DNA of 64,000 bases from Nocardia flavorosea NBRC 108225 (GCF_001613385.1 NZ_BDCG01000013.1:186001-250000), one strand, 5' to 3'. Shown: positions 47,765 to 57,183, numbered from the stretch's first letter. The notes: generated by a model not told the origin, from the letters alone. Translations and numbers: made by a program.

Positions 47765-48915
47765 AACTCGCGGTCGTCGGAATCGGACAGAGCAAACAGG
47801 CCAAGAAACGCAAGGTCACCATCGGTGCGATGGTGCGCGAGGCCGTCGACGAGGCAATGGCCGACGCCGAACTGGAATTCGGCGATATCGACGCCATCGT
47901 GCTGTCGAAAACACCCGACCTGTTCGACGGGGTGATGAACCCGGAACTGTATCTGGCCGACGCCATGGGTGCGCGCGGCCTGCCCGTGACGCGAGTGTTC
48001 ACCGGCGGCAGTGTCGGCGGGCACGCCGCCATCTACGGGGCACACCTGGTGCAGGCGGGGCTGGCGCGGCGGGTGCTGGTGGTCGCGTATTCCAAAGAGT
48101 CCGAGGGCGATTTCACCTGGGCGCTCTCCCGGGGGCTACCGTTCAGCGCGCAACTGGGCGCGGGCGCGGGCGCGCATTTCGCCCCCGTGATCCGGGAGTA
48201 CATCCGCCGCTCCGTTGCGCCCGAGCATATCGGGTGGCAGATCGCGGTGAACCACCGGCTGAACGCGACCCGCAATCCCTACGCCCACATCCAGTTACCG
48301 GATATCACCGTCGACAAGGTGCGCGAATCACGGATGCTGTGGGATCCGATCCGGTTCCTGGAATCGTGCCCGTCCTCCGACGGTTCGTGTGCGGTGGTGA
48401 TCACCGGCGAGAACGACGCCCATCACACGGGCCGCCCTCCGGCCTGGATCCACGGAATGTCGTGGCGGACCGAGACCGGGCATTTCGCCGGCCGCGACGA
48501 AGTGAACCCCGAGGCCGGGCGCCTGTGTGCCGCCGACGCCTACCGGCAGGCGGGCATCACCGACCCGGCACACGATATCGATACCGCCGAGCTCTACATC
48601 CCCTACAGCTGGTTCGAACCGATCTGGCTGGAGAACGTCGGTCTGGCCGAGGTCGGCGCGGGCTGGAAGATGGTCGATGCCGGGCATACGGCGTTCGACG
48701 GATCGCTACCGATCAACCCCTCCGGTGGCGTGCTCTCCGGAAACCCCACCGGCGCAACAGGTCTGCTCCGATTCGCCGAGGCGGCCATGCAGGTGCGCGG
48801 GACCGCGGGGGAACACCAGGTGCCGGACGCGCGCCTGGCCGTCGGGCATGCGATGGGCGGTGCGGCGCAGTTCCATGCACTGTGGGTAGTGGGTTCGGAA
48901 CCACCGCAGTCCTGA
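47761..48915 (+). CDS. ltp3: Thiolase-fold lipid-transfer protein, Ltp3-like retro-aldolase
   Basis: 384 residues. MKLAVVGIGQSKQAKKRKVT start and VFTGGSVGGHAAIYGAHLVQ at the nucleophile site, again without Cys. ELYIPYSWFEPIWLENVGLA and INPSGGVLSGNPTGATGLLR complete the Ltp3 pattern. ATGA overlap with ltp4. Together with ltp4 and the DUF35 proteins it likely cleaves a beta-hydroxy side-chain CoA by retro-aldol reaction. A modest hairpin (CCACCCGG/CCGGGTGG) follows the gene near 48924. Confidence 0.82.
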   Translation: MKLAVVGIGQSKQAKKRKVTIGAMVREAVDEAMADAELEFGDIDAIVLSKTPDLFDGVMNPELYLADAMGARGLPVTRVFTGGSVGGHAAIYGAHLVQAGLARRVLVVAYSKESEGDFTWALSRGLPFSAQLGAGAGAHFAPVIREYIRRSVAPEHIGWQIAVNHRLNATRNPYAHIQLPDITVDKVRESRMLWDPIRFLESCPSSDGSCAVVITGENDAHHTGRPPAWIHGMSWRTETGHFAGRDEVNPEAGRLCAADAYRQAGITDPAHDIDTAELYIPYSWFEPIWLENVGLAEVGAGWKMVDAGHTAFDGSLPINPSGGVLSGNPTGATGLLRFAEAAMQVRGTAGEHQVPDARLAVGHAMGGAAQFHALWVVGSEPPQS

Positions 48916-49085
48916 CCGGCGCGCCACCCGGCCCCGCGGAGGCGGTACCGGGTGGCCGGCGGACAGCACAGACCATCGGACCGCCGGCTGTCCGGTACGA
49001 ACCCGGCACAGCACGCAGGTCCGGCCCCGGAACGGGACAACAACGCTTCCGCGGTATGTAACACCGCACGAAACGAGGAGAGATC

Positions 49086-50285
49086 ATGTCCGAGCGGGTT
49101 TACGTCGCCGGTGTCGGGATGACCAAATTCGAGAAGATCCAGTCCCGCGACTGGACCTACCCGGAGATGGTCGCCGAAGCGGTGGGCCAAGCGCTCACCG
49201 ACGCCGGAGTGAACTACGACCAGGTGCAGCGCGCCGCCGTCGGCTACGTGTTCCAGCCGTCCACGGCCGGTCAGCGAGCGCTCTACGATATCGGGCTCAC
49301 CGGTATCCCCATGGTGAACGTCAACAACAACTGCGCCACCGGGTCGACGGCGCTGGTCCTCGCCCGGGAATGGGTGCAGGCCGGGCTGGCCGATATCGTG
49401 CTCGCCGTCGGGTTCGAGCAGATGACCAAACAGGCGATGGCAGGGGACGGCTCGGTCCCCAAGGTCACCACGGTCGACCGGCATATGGGCGCCTTGAAAG
49501 CCGCCGCCGGTTTCAGTGCCGCACCGATGACAGCGCAGTTCTTCGGCGCCGCCGCAGGCGAGCATATGAAGCGGTACGGGACGACGCGCGAACAGCTCGC
49601 CCGGGTCGCGGTGAAGAACCACGAACACTCCACCCGCAACCCGAAAGCCCAGTTCCAGGACGCCTACACCCTCGACCAGGTACTGAACGACAAACTGGTC
49701 TCCGATCCGCTCACCCGCTCGCAGTGCTCCCCCATGTCCGACGGCGCGGGCGCGGCGGTGCTGGTCAGCGAACGTTTCGTCCGCGAACACGGCCTCGACC
49801 GGGCGGTACCGATCCTCGCGCAGGAGCTGGTCACCGATACCGGCGCCTCCTTCGAGTCGGATTCGATGATCGACGTGGTGGGCGCGCCCATGGCCCGGAT
49901 CGCCGGGCAGCGGGTACTCGAGAGCGCCGGGGTGGGGATCGACGATATCGACGTCCTGGAGCTGCACGACTGCTTCTCGATCAACGAACTGCTCACCTAC
50001 GAGGCGCTCGGAATGTGCGGTGAAGGTGAATCGGGCGAGCTCGTCGCCTCGGGCGCCACCACCTACGGCGGGCGCTGGGTGGTGAATCCATCGGGCGGGC
50101 TCATCTCCAAGGGACATCCGCTCGGCGCGACCGGGCTGGCGCAGTGCACCGAACTGGTCACCCAGGTGCGGGGCGGCGCGGGCGACCGGCAAGTGGAAGG
50201 CGCGCGGCTGGGGTTGGCGCACAACCTCGGACTCGGTGGCGCCTGTGTGGTGACCCTCTACGGCGCGCCCGGCGCGGTCTCCTAG
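49086..50285 (+). CDS. Thiolase/lipid-transfer protein, Ltp1/SCP-x type
   Basis: 399 residues with an intact thiolase active site: Cys in MVNVNNNCATGSTALVLARE, His in ELHDCFSINELLTYEALGMC and GGLISKGHPLGATGLAQCTE. Catalyses thiolytic release of acetyl- or propionyl-CoA from a beta-ketoacyl-CoA. Close in form to mycobacterial Ltp1. Has its own ribosome site (GAGGAGAG) 170 bases after ltp3, and the TetR gene starts 10 bases after its stop, so it is probably transcribed with that regulator. Confidence 0.9.
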   Translation: MSERVYVAGVGMTKFEKIQSRDWTYPEMVAEAVGQALTDAGVNYDQVQRAAVGYVFQPSTAGQRALYDIGLTGIPMVNVNNNCATGSTALVLAREWVQAGLADIVLAVGFEQMTKQAMAGDGSVPKVTTVDRHMGALKAAAGFSAAPMTAQFFGAAAGEHMKRYGTTREQLARVAVKNHEHSTRNPKAQFQDAYTLDQVLNDKLVSDPLTRSQCSPMSDGAGAAVLVSERFVREHGLDRAVPILAQELVTDTGASFESDSMIDVVGAPMARIAGQRVLESAGVGIDDIDVLELHDCFSINELLTYEALGMCGEGESGELVASGATTYGGRWVVNPSGGLISKGHPLGATGLAQCTELVTQVRGGAGDRQVEGARLGLAHNLGLGGACVVTLYGAPGAVS

Positions 50286-50295
50286 AGTTTCGATC

Positions 50296-51027
50296 ATGAC
50301 GCGGAGCCGGGTGCGGACCGGCCGGGAGGCACGCCCGGAGGCCGCACCCTCGCGCGCCCACCGGGAAACCGCAGCGCAGCCGGATCGGGGCGGGAATTCC
50401 ACCGGCCCGGATCCGGACCTGCCGACCGATCAGCGCCTCGTCCTCGCCGCGGAACGGCTGTTCGCCGAACGCGGGATCGACGCGGTCTCGCTCCGTTCGG
50501 TGATGGCGGAGGCCGGCGCGAACGTCGCCTCGGTCCACTACCATTTCGGCTCCAAGGATGCCCTGGTCGAAGCGCTGATCAGCCGACGCAGCGAACAGCT
50601 GCACGCCCGCCGCGCCGAATTGCTCGACGCGGTCGAGAAATCCGGCACACCCGACGCCCGCGCCCTCGCCGACGCCTTCGTCCGCCCGGTCGGCGAACTG
50701 GCGGCCGCCGGCGGCACCCCGTGGATCCGCCTGGTCGCAGGCATCATGAGCGGTAACCACCCCGCCCTGACCAGGCTGACCGAAGGTTTCGCCCCGCAGG
50801 CCCGCCGCTTCAACACCCTGCTCCAGCAGATCGACCCGGACACCGCCCCGCACACCATTCGCTTCCGCCTCACCCAGGCCATGAACCTGACCTTCCAAAC
50901 CCTCGGCGATTCCGAGGGCTTGCGCGGCATGCTCGAGCTGAGCGGAACGCGCCTCTCCCCAGACGAACTGCTGACCGAGCTGGTCGACACCGTCACCGCA
51001 ATTCTGACGGGACCACCCGGCCGGTAA
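50296..51027 (+). CDS. TetR-family regulator of the lipid cluster
   Basis: 243 residues. An Arg/Ala-rich N-terminal extension of about 45 residues, then RLVLAAERLFAERGIDAVSL, RSVMAEAGANVASVHYHFGS and KDALVEALISRRSEQL as the TetR HTH, and a TetR_C-type ligand domain with RLVAGIMSGNHPALTRL. Directly behind the Ltp1-like gene. Its 3' end overlaps the opposing haem membrane gene by 35 bases. Candidate binder of the palindrome at 45682. Confidence 0.88.
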   Translation: MTRSRVRTGREARPEAAPSRAHRETAAQPDRGGNSTGPDPDLPTDQRLVLAAERLFAERGIDAVSLRSVMAEAGANVASVHYHFGSKDALVEALISRRSEQLHARRAELLDAVEKSGTPDARALADAFVRPVGELAAAGGTPWIRLVAGIMSGNHPALTRLTEGFAPQARRFNTLLQQIDPDTAPHTIRFRLTQAMNLTFQTLGDSEGLRGMLELSGTRLSPDELLTELVDTVTAILTGPPGR

Positions 51028-52021
51028 CCGTGGCCCTGCGGCGGATCTGCCGCGCCCGGACCACGGACAGAGCAACCGCGACGAGGAATATCACCAGTCC
51101 CCACCAGATGTTTGTTCTGGTGACATTGAGGCCCATGCCCGCCACACCGAGTGTCCGGCCACCGTCGTGCCCGCTGAGCACGGCCGCGCAGACGATCGCG
51201 ATGAAGCCGAGGACGATGAGTGCCGCCACAGAGCGGAGGACAATCGTCGCCCGAGTTCGTTGCCGGCTCGGTGGCAGGTTGGTGAGGCGGTAAAGGACGA
51301 GCGCGGCAATGGGAAGCTGAAGAATCCACACCAGCGTACGAAACCGTCCGTCGTACCAGACGTTGGTGCCGTAGAGCAGTGTATGCCACACGCTCAGCGC
51401 ATAGACGACGATGATCGAAGCATGCAGAGCCCGCCAGATGGCGGGGCGCAACCAGCGGCGGGAATAGAAGGCCAGGCCGAGCGGTATGGCCAGGTAGAGC
51501 GCCAGCAGCCCGATGAAAATGGCAACCTTACCCGTTCCGCTGGGGTAGGCCGAGGGGACGAAGGTGTCGACGAATGCACGCCACACCGATTCGGCGGTCC
51601 CCGCGGTAGCGGAGTAGTCACGGACGAATTCGGCGAACAGCCAGGCGGCGTGGACGAACATCAACCCGATGGTCGTCAAACTCGTGGCGCGATGCCATTT
51701 TTCGATACTGTGCTGCGGTACCGGTAGCCACCTCGGGCTGTGACTGCTGCGCAGCAAGCCGAGAACGACAGTGATCCACGCCCAGAGCAGGCCCGTCCAG
51801 CCGAAGGCCTGGCACATCCAGTACATCCAGTACCTTCCGGGGTCTGCCAAATCGGGCATGACGGCAATGGTCGGAGAGGTACCGTCGGCGACGCGGTAGT
51901 AGAGCCATCCGAACACCGCCAGGGTGACAAGCAGGGCGATGGTGGCGTCGAGGCGGGCGGTGCGCAGATCCGCGCGAAGTTGCTGCGTATCGAATTTCGT
52001 GCGTGTTCTGACAGTAGTCAT
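50993..52021 (-). CDS. Ferric-reductase-like transmembrane haem protein
   Basis: 342 residues, about eight membrane helices. Two H-x13-H pairs, WHRATSLTTIGLMFVH and LHASIIVVYALSVWH, lie in two successive helices, the bis-haem arrangement of the ferric-reductase/NOX transmembrane domain. The FAD/NADPH-binding domain is missing, so electrons must come from a partner. Preceded by an unusually long first helix with a W-Y-W-M aromatic cluster. May reduce metal chelates or act in copper/iron use. Neighbour upstream is a His-containing membrane protein. Confidence 0.8.
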   Translation of the reverse strand: MTTVRTRTKFDTQQLRADLRTARLDATIALLVTLAVFGWLYYRVADGTSPTIAVMPDLADPGRYWMYWMCQAFGWTGLLWAWITVVLGLLRSSHSPRWLPVPQHSIEKWHRATSLTTIGLMFVHAAWLFAEFVRDYSATAGTAESVWRAFVDTFVPSAYPSGTGKVAIFIGLLALYLAIPLGLAFYSRRWLRPAIWRALHASIIVVYALSVWHTLLYGTNVWYDGRFRTLVWILQLPIAALVLYRLTNLPPSRQRTRATIVLRSVAALIVLGFIAIVCAAVLSGHDGGRTLGVAGMGLNVTRTNIWWGLVIFLVAVALSVVRARQIRRRATVTGRVVPSELR

Positions 52022-52215
52022 CGATGACTCGTATTCCTTGAATCGACCCGGACTCTCGGCGAGACGCGGGCGCGGTGAGCCGCGAGCTTGCTCGCTTCAC
52101 CGGATGTGCGGAGGCGTCACAGCCAGATCAGTGGACGGGGCTGCAACGTGGGGCCGATGCGCCTGTTCCCTCGCGGCGCACTATCGGCGCACGCGGGCAG
52201 ATACGGCGATCGAGA

Positions 52216-52761
52216 TCACCCACCGGTTATGGGTGGCGCCCGCGTTCCGCCGTACGCTATCCGCAATCCACGAGCAGTCGCGCCGGTGAGCGGGCAGGCC
52301 GCGGCCAGTACCCAGGCGCTGTTCGCCTCCGTACGCCATGGCAGCAACCAGCCGGCCAGCCGTTCGACGACGAACCCGAAAGCCGCCTGCACAGTCCGCT
52401 CGGCGCTCAACAGCATGGCGGCGGCCGCCAGGGCAGCCACGATATGACCGGCCGACATGGTAGGTGACGGCAGCAACGCTGCCCCCGCGCTGTGGCCGTG
52501 TCCCACGGTCAGCACGATGTGACCGAGAGCTTGGCCCGCGACGAGTAGCCCGGCCACCGTGCCCGCACGGCGCTCACGCACCTGCCGGCTTGTCACTGCC
52601 AGAACCGGCAGCAGGGAGGCGACGGCCAGCGACACCAGCATGCTCACCGATATGTCCACCGGACCGCCACCGAGCCCATGGCCTGCCAGGCTCGCGGCGC
52701 CGGAGAACAATCCGACGAAGGCGCCACGCAGCCGAGCCAGCAGTCGGAGACCCGGGGTCAC
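52216..52761 (-). CDS. Membrane protein with His-rich loops
   Basis: 181 residues from GTG 52761, five hydrophobic segments. Histidines cluster at segment ends: SLAGHGLGGG, QALGHIVLTVGHGHSAGAAL and MSAGHIVAALAAAAMLLS. This resembles small actinobacterial membrane proteins found with copper or haem genes, but no family is firmly recognised. It precedes the haem membrane reductase in the same direction with about 195 bases between. Confidence 0.6.
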   Translation of the reverse strand: MTPGLRLLARLRGAFVGLFSGAASLAGHGLGGGPVDISVSMLVSLAVASLLPVLAVTSRQVRERRAGTVAGLLVAGQALGHIVLTVGHGHSAGAALLPSPTMSAGHIVAALAAAAMLLSAERTVQAAFGFVVERLAGWLLPWRTEANSAWVLAAACPLTGATARGLRIAYGGTRAPPITGG

Positions 52762-52972
52762 GAGACAACCGTACCGTTACGTCACGCGGTTCGTAGCGGC
52801 CGGCGTTATACGGTCGGCCCTGGTTGCTGCCGCCTGCACGGGGCCCGCGGTCCGGCGGCGCAGCACGCTCCAGACCGTACCTGTCCTGCGGCGAACTACT
52901 CGCGGGTCTTTTCGATACGGTCATCGCCACCCTCACCGGCCGCCCCAACCGCTGAACTGATCGCCAACAGCG

Positions 52973-52990
52973 GTACACGACCGCGTGTAC
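52973..52990. promoter_or_regulatory. Operator of the toxin-antitoxin pair
   Basis: GTACAC, six bases, GTGTAC: inverted repeat ending nine bases before the antitoxin ATG. Typical place for autoregulation by a Phd/YefM complex. Confidence 0.6.
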
Positions 52991-52999
52991 ACTCGACTT

Positions 53000-53278
53000 A
53001 TGGACGACCAGCTGAGCATCCGCGAGGCTCGCGCACAGTTGCCCTCCGTGGTGAACGCCGCGAGCAGCGACGGACATGTCACAGTGATAACGCGCGGCGG
53101 CGAGCCGGCAGCCGCCGTCATCCCATTGTTCATGCTTGCCAAACTCGAGGAATGGGAAGACGAACAGCTCGGACGCATGGCTGACGAAGCGCTCGCCGAA
53201 GGCGGTGAACCCGAGCGCATCACGCTCGGTCAGATGATGGACGAGGTCCTTGCCTCCGGCAACGACGCCGTCGCGTGA
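53000..53278 (+). CDS. Phd/YefM-family antitoxin
   Basis: 92 residues. MDDQLSIREARAQLPSVVNA, VTVITRGGEPAAAVIPLFML is the Phd/YefM DNA-binding fold; the C-terminal EEWEDEQLGRMADEALAEGG is the acidic toxin-neutralising tail. ATG 53000 preferred over GTG 52985, which lies in the operator. GTGA overlap with the toxin gene. Confidence 0.9.
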   Translation: MDDQLSIREARAQLPSVVNAASSDGHVTVITRGGEPAAAVIPLFMLAKLEEWEDEQLGRMADEALAEGGEPERITLGQMMDEVLASGNDAVA

Positions 53279-53541
53279 AGTACGAGTTCATCTGGACTCC
53301 TGCTGCGCGGCGCGCACTCCGGTCGATCCCGCAAGAGGATGCCTTACGCCTGCTGATCGCCCTGACTCTGTTGGGCGACGACCCCTACCGCCGCGATGGT
53401 GTGGACGTCAAGGCACTCACCGGCCGGAGCGGGTTCCGGTTACGAATGGGCAATTACCGTCTCGTTTATGAAGTCGATGACGGCAAACTGATCGTTTTGG
53501 TTGTATCCGCCGGGCACCGCCGAGATATCTACGACCGCTGA
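53275..53541 (+). CDS. RelE/ParE-family toxin
   Basis: 88 residues. YEFIWTPAARRALRSIPQED, VKALTGRSGFRLRMGNYRLV, YEVDDGKLIVLVVSAGHRRD and a final IYDR follow the RelE fold, with the basic catalytic-site residues (R in FRLRMG, H-R-R near the end). Probably a ribosome-dependent mRNA endonuclease. GTG start overlapping the antitoxin stop. Confidence 0.9.
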   Translation: MKYEFIWTPAARRALRSIPQEDALRLLIALTLLGDDPYRRDGVDVKALTGRSGFRLRMGNYRLVYEVDDGKLIVLVVSAGHRRDIYDR

Positions 53542-53560
53542 TGTTCTTGGAATTCATCGC

Positions 53561-53593
53561 GGCGAGGACGGGGCTGTCCGCCCCATCCTCGCC
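53561..53593. terminator. Bidirectional hairpin between toxin and secreted protein gene
   Basis: GGCGAGGACGGGG and CCCCATCCTCGCC form a 13-bp stem with one mismatch and a seven-base loop, between the converging genes. Confidence 0.7.
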
Positions 53594-53638
53594 GCTTGAA
53601 GCCGCTGAGTTCCGGAAGTTTCTCGCGGGTCCGCTCGG

Positions 53639-54079
53639 TCAGGGCACTGCGCAGCCCGTGCCCGCGTTGAGTCCGGAGCCGACCTCAATGGGTGCGCTGG
53701 TTACTGTGACGCCGCCTTGTTCGGCGCTGATGAAATGCGTTCCCGGGTTCGGAGGGGTCCATGTCGTCGAGGCGACGATGCCGTTCGGCGTCACAACCGC
53801 CGGATTGAAGCCGACCATGACGTTGTTGTCGAAGAAGGTCACCGGCTCCGTGGTGTTGTCGACCGCGGCCCGCACCTGATAGGTGCATGTGGTGCCGAAG
53901 GGCGTGCTGATGCCCATGCTCCGGCCCGGGTCGGCGCCGACGTTCTGCGGTACCGCGCCGGCGCCGGGGGCCGCCAGGACGAGTGCGGTGGCGACGGCGC
54001 CGAGGCCGGTGACGGCGGCCGCGGACCGGCGGGTTCGGTGGCTGATGCGGGAACTGCTGTCGGAGTGGGTCGTAGTCAT
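53639..54079 (-). CDS. Small secreted protein of unknown function
   Basis: 146 residues. N-terminal twin-Arg-like stretch (SHRTRRSAAAVTGLGA) then a hydrophobic core and APGAGA cleavage site near residue 42. Mature part about 105 residues, beta-rich (STPFGTTCTYQVRAAVDNTT, TFFDNNVMVGFNPAVVTPNG, STTWTPPNPGTHFISAEQGG), with two Cys that could form one disulphide. Resembles small Ig-like secreted proteins found in nocardiae; function not assigned. Confidence 0.75.
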   Translation of the reverse strand: MTTTHSDSSSRISHRTRRSAAAVTGLGAVATALVLAAPGAGAVPQNVGADPGRSMGISTPFGTTCTYQVRAAVDNTTEPVTFFDNNVMVGFNPAVVTPNGIVASTTWTPPNPGTHFISAEQGGVTVTSAPIEVGSGLNAGTGCAVP

Positions 54080-54337
54080 CGTTGATCACATCCCAACTGG
54101 TTCCATCGTGCGGACCCGGATGGCCCGCTCGCGAGCTGTTTTCGTGGAACTTGTCCAGCGTTTCAGTGCTGCGATGGTCGTTGTCGACGGCGCTCAACCG
54201 CGGTACCCAGTTTATCCCCCGATACACCGCCCGGTTCCAACGGATGGACGGCATCGGTGTGATAACGGCCCGGATCTGCGGCCCGGGCGCATCGCTCAGC
54301 GGCCGGCCCCGTATCGACTGCCCTCGAATGGTTCGAA

Positions 54338-54373
54338 ACGCACACCCCACCCGCGATCAGGTGGGGTGTGCGT
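54338..54373 (-). terminator. Terminator hairpin after the SDR gene
   Basis: ACGCACACCCCACC and GGTGGGGTGTGCGT, 14-bp perfect stem with eight-base loop; the minus strand continues TTTCG. It lies 45 bases past the SDR stop. Confidence 0.8.
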
Positions 54374-54417
54374 TCCGCCGGGTCGTCAAAGGAATTCCGC
54401 ACTCCCCCGATGCGGTC

Positions 54418-55263
54418 CTACAAACCGGGGAATTTCTCGGACGTGCCGAGGTCGACGGGCAGGGCGACTCCGGTGATGCCCCGGCCGGTATCGCCGACCA
54501 GATACAGGACGGCGTCGGCGACCGCCTCGGCTTCGAGCCAGGGTTGCGGCAGCAGGTTGAGCTTCTGCATGATCTCCGCGGTGTCCTCGAGTACCGGGTT
54601 CTCGAGGTCCGGGCGGAATCCGCGGACCATCGGCTCGTTATCGATCATGGTGGTCCGGATGTTCCCGGGATGCACCGAGTTCACGCGGATATTCGCCCAG
54701 GCCAGTTCGTTGGCCAGCGATTTGGCCAGACCGCGTACAGCGTGTTTGGCGGCGACGTAGTGCGCGATCCCCGGGACCCCGCGCAGCCCGGCCATCGAGC
54801 TGATCAACACGATGGAGCCACCCCGGTTACCGGCGATGAGATGCGGCACAGCGACTTTGGTGGTCTGCCACACGCCGGTGGCATTGATGTCCATCATCTC
54901 GCGGAATTCGTCCGGGCTGAGCTCCCAGGACGCTTTCGGTGATGCGGCGACACCCGCGTTGGCGACGACGATGTCCAGGCGGCCGAAACGCTCGACACCG
55001 ACGTCCACGGCCTGCTGCAGCGGCTCCAGATCACGGGTGTCCGCCACCGCCGTGACGACGCCCCGGCCCTCGGCCTCGACCAGCTTCGCGGTTTCGGCGA
55101 GATCGGCTTCGGTCGCCATCTCGTACCCGGCGGTCGCGACCGGTGCGCAGCGATCGACGGCGATGATATCGGCGCCCTCCGACGCCATTTTCACGGCATG
55201 CGCGCGACCTTGGCCGCGCGCGGCACCGGTAATGAACGCAACCTGGCCGGTGAGCTTGCCCAT
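54418..55263 (-). CDS. Mycofactocin-type short-chain dehydrogenase
   Basis: 281 residues. MGKLTGQVAFITGAARGQGR then AHAVKMASEGADIIAVDRCA is the start typical of the mycofactocin-coupled SDR subgroup, whose NAD is held tightly and re-oxidised by mycofactocin. Catalytic residues: Ser in VLISSMAGLRG, Tyr and Lys in HYVAAKHAVRGLAKSL. GVALPVDLGTSEKFPGL ends the protein. Oxidises a secondary alcohol, possibly in the sterol or terpene route of the neighbouring genes. No mycofactocin biosynthesis gene in the window. Confidence 0.9.
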   Translation of the reverse strand: MGKLTGQVAFITGAARGQGRAHAVKMASEGADIIAVDRCAPVATAGYEMATEADLAETAKLVEAEGRGVVTAVADTRDLEPLQQAVDVGVERFGRLDIVVANAGVAASPKASWELSPDEFREMMDINATGVWQTTKVAVPHLIAGNRGGSIVLISSMAGLRGVPGIAHYVAAKHAVRGLAKSLANELAWANIRVNSVHPGNIRTTMIDNEPMVRGFRPDLENPVLEDTAEIMQKLNLLPQPWLEAEAVADAVLYLVGDTGRGITGVALPVDLGTSEKFPGL

Positions 55264-55458
55264 GGTTTTCCTCTGTTCGTCGAAACTGCTCGTCACCCCG
55301 GCAACGCCGAGCGACAACCGATACGGTGCGGCGCAATGCCATTGCTTGCCGGCCCCGGCCGGAAATCGGTTGTGGACGGCAACTACCGCTCGTCCATCAC
55401 GGCCGGCCGCCGATCGGGGCCGGCCGTGGTGGTTACGAGTGGTGGTCGCCGGCCAGAT

Positions 55459-57048
55459 TCAGTTGACTTGCCGGCCTTCGCCCCAGTACTGGGCGCGCAG
55501 CGCCTTCTTGTCCGGCTTACCGAGCGGGCTGAGCGGGATGCTGTCGGCGAAATCGACCGTCTTGGGCGTGTAGACCGCGCCCTTACGGTCCTTCACCAGG
55601 GCCTGCAGTTCCTCGACCCCCACCGACTGCCCATTGCGTAGCACCACCACCGCCTTGACGGCTTCGCCCCATTTCTCGTCGGGCACACCGATCACCGCGG
55701 CCGCGCTCACCGCGGGATGAGCGGACAGGACGTCCTCGACCTCACGCGGATAGACATTGAACCCGCCGGACACAATCATGTCCTTCTTGCGGTCGACGAT
55801 GTAGAGGAATCCCTCCTCGTCCTGGCGGGCGATATCGCCGGTGTGCAGCCAGCCGAATTCCGTTGCCTCGGCGGTCTGTTCGGGTTTGTTGAGGTAGCCG
55901 TTCATCACCAGCGGGCCGCGGACACACACCTCGCCCGGTTCGCCCTGGGGAACCTCGTTGCCCTTCTCGTCGAGCAGCGCGACATTGAGCCACGGGACCG
56001 GCCGGCCGCAGCTGGCGAGGCGTTCCGGTTTGGTCAGGTCGTGGTCGGCGCGGCGCAGCACCGAGATGGTCATCGGGCTCTCGGCCTGGCCGTAGAACTG
56101 GAAGAAGATGGGGCCGAATTTCTCGACGGCCTCGGCCAGCCGGGTCGGCGAGATCGCGGAGGCGCCGTAGAACACGGTCTGCAGACTGGACAGATCGTAT
56201 TTATCCAGGTCGGGGCTGTCGAGCAGCGCGTACAGCATGGTCGGCACCAGCATGGTCGCGGTGATCTTGTACTTCTCGATCGCCTCGAGGACCTTGGTGG
56301 GGTGGAAGTAGGGCAGCACCACGATGGAGCCACCCTGCTGTGCCGTGGGATTCCAGAACGCGGCGCCGGCATGACTCAGCGGGGTGCACACCAGGAAGCG
56401 GACCTCGTCCGGCCATTCCCATTCGGTCATCTGGATGCGCAGCATGGTGGCGCTGCCGCGGAAACTCATCTCGACACCCTTGGGTTTGCCCGTGGTGCCG
56501 CCGGTGTAGGCCAGGCTCATGGTCGCATTGGGATCGACCTCGGGCGGATTCAGCCGGTCGGGAGTGAACCCGGCGGCCAGCTCGATGAGGTCGGTGCCGG
56601 ATTCGGAGGGGCCGAACGAGAACAAGTTCTGCAGGCCGGGCACTTTCTCGCGCAACTGCGCGGCGCGCTCGTCGAAACCGGCAGGGTCGAAGATGAGGGT
56701 TTGCACACCCGCGTCCTCGAGAACATAGGCGTGATCGTCGAGGGATCCCATCGGATGCAGCGCCATCGCCCGCGACCCGTTCACGTTGTTCGCGCCCTGG
56801 GCGAAGATGACCTCCGGCCGGTTGGCCGACAGCACGGCCACCGGTGAGCCCACGCCGAGCCCGGCCGAGGCCAGTGCCTGCGCGAACCGGCTGATCTGAT
56901 CCCGCACGTCGCGGTAGGTGAGCGTGGCGTCGTCGATATGGACCGCGGTGCGGTCGGCATAGCGTTCGAGGGCCTTGCCCAGCAGGTCCACCGCGAGGGG
57001 CTCGCGGTGCAGCAGGTCGGTGTCGTCGACGTGCGGTTCAGTGTTCAT
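55459..57048 (-). CDS. Acyl-CoA synthetase (FadD type)
   Basis: 529 residues from ATG 57048. ANL family: MSLAYTGGTTGKPKGVEMSF (P-loop), FYGQAESPMTISVLRR, WLHTGDIARQDEEGFLYIVD, RKKDMIVSGGFNVYPREVED and the catalytic Lys in PLSPLGKPDKKALRAQYW. Activates a carboxylic acid with ATP and CoA. A KstR-type operator lies about 135 bases upstream, which points to a sterol or steroid-acid substrate. Same strand as the SDR, 195 bases apart. Confidence 0.9.
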   Translation of the reverse strand: MNTEPHVDDTDLLHREPLAVDLLGKALERYADRTAVHIDDATLTYRDVRDQISRFAQALASAGLGVGSPVAVLSANRPEVIFAQGANNVNGSRAMALHPMGSLDDHAYVLEDAGVQTLIFDPAGFDERAAQLREKVPGLQNLFSFGPSESGTDLIELAAGFTPDRLNPPEVDPNATMSLAYTGGTTGKPKGVEMSFRGSATMLRIQMTEWEWPDEVRFLVCTPLSHAGAAFWNPTAQQGGSIVVLPYFHPTKVLEAIEKYKITATMLVPTMLYALLDSPDLDKYDLSSLQTVFYGASAISPTRLAEAVEKFGPIFFQFYGQAESPMTISVLRRADHDLTKPERLASCGRPVPWLNVALLDEKGNEVPQGEPGEVCVRGPLVMNGYLNKPEQTAEATEFGWLHTGDIARQDEEGFLYIVDRKKDMIVSGGFNVYPREVEDVLSAHPAVSAAAVIGVPDEKWGEAVKAVVVLRNGQSVGVEELQALVKDRKGAVYTPKTVDFADSIPLSPLGKPDKKALRAQYWGEGRQVN

Positions 57049-57183
57049 TCGTCTGCCTTTCGGGCCTGCTCGCACGAGCGGCCCCGCGAAGTTGACCGGC
57101 GCTCCGGCGTGATCCCAACCGCCGGCGCCCTACAGGGTGCCGCGACCCGAAACCGTCCACCGGGGCTCACAAACCGGGAAAAC

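Noticed and set aside
48603..50402. Minus-strand open frame of 599 codons
   Set aside because: Covers the antisense of the Ltp3-like and Ltp1-like genes; no recognisable domain.
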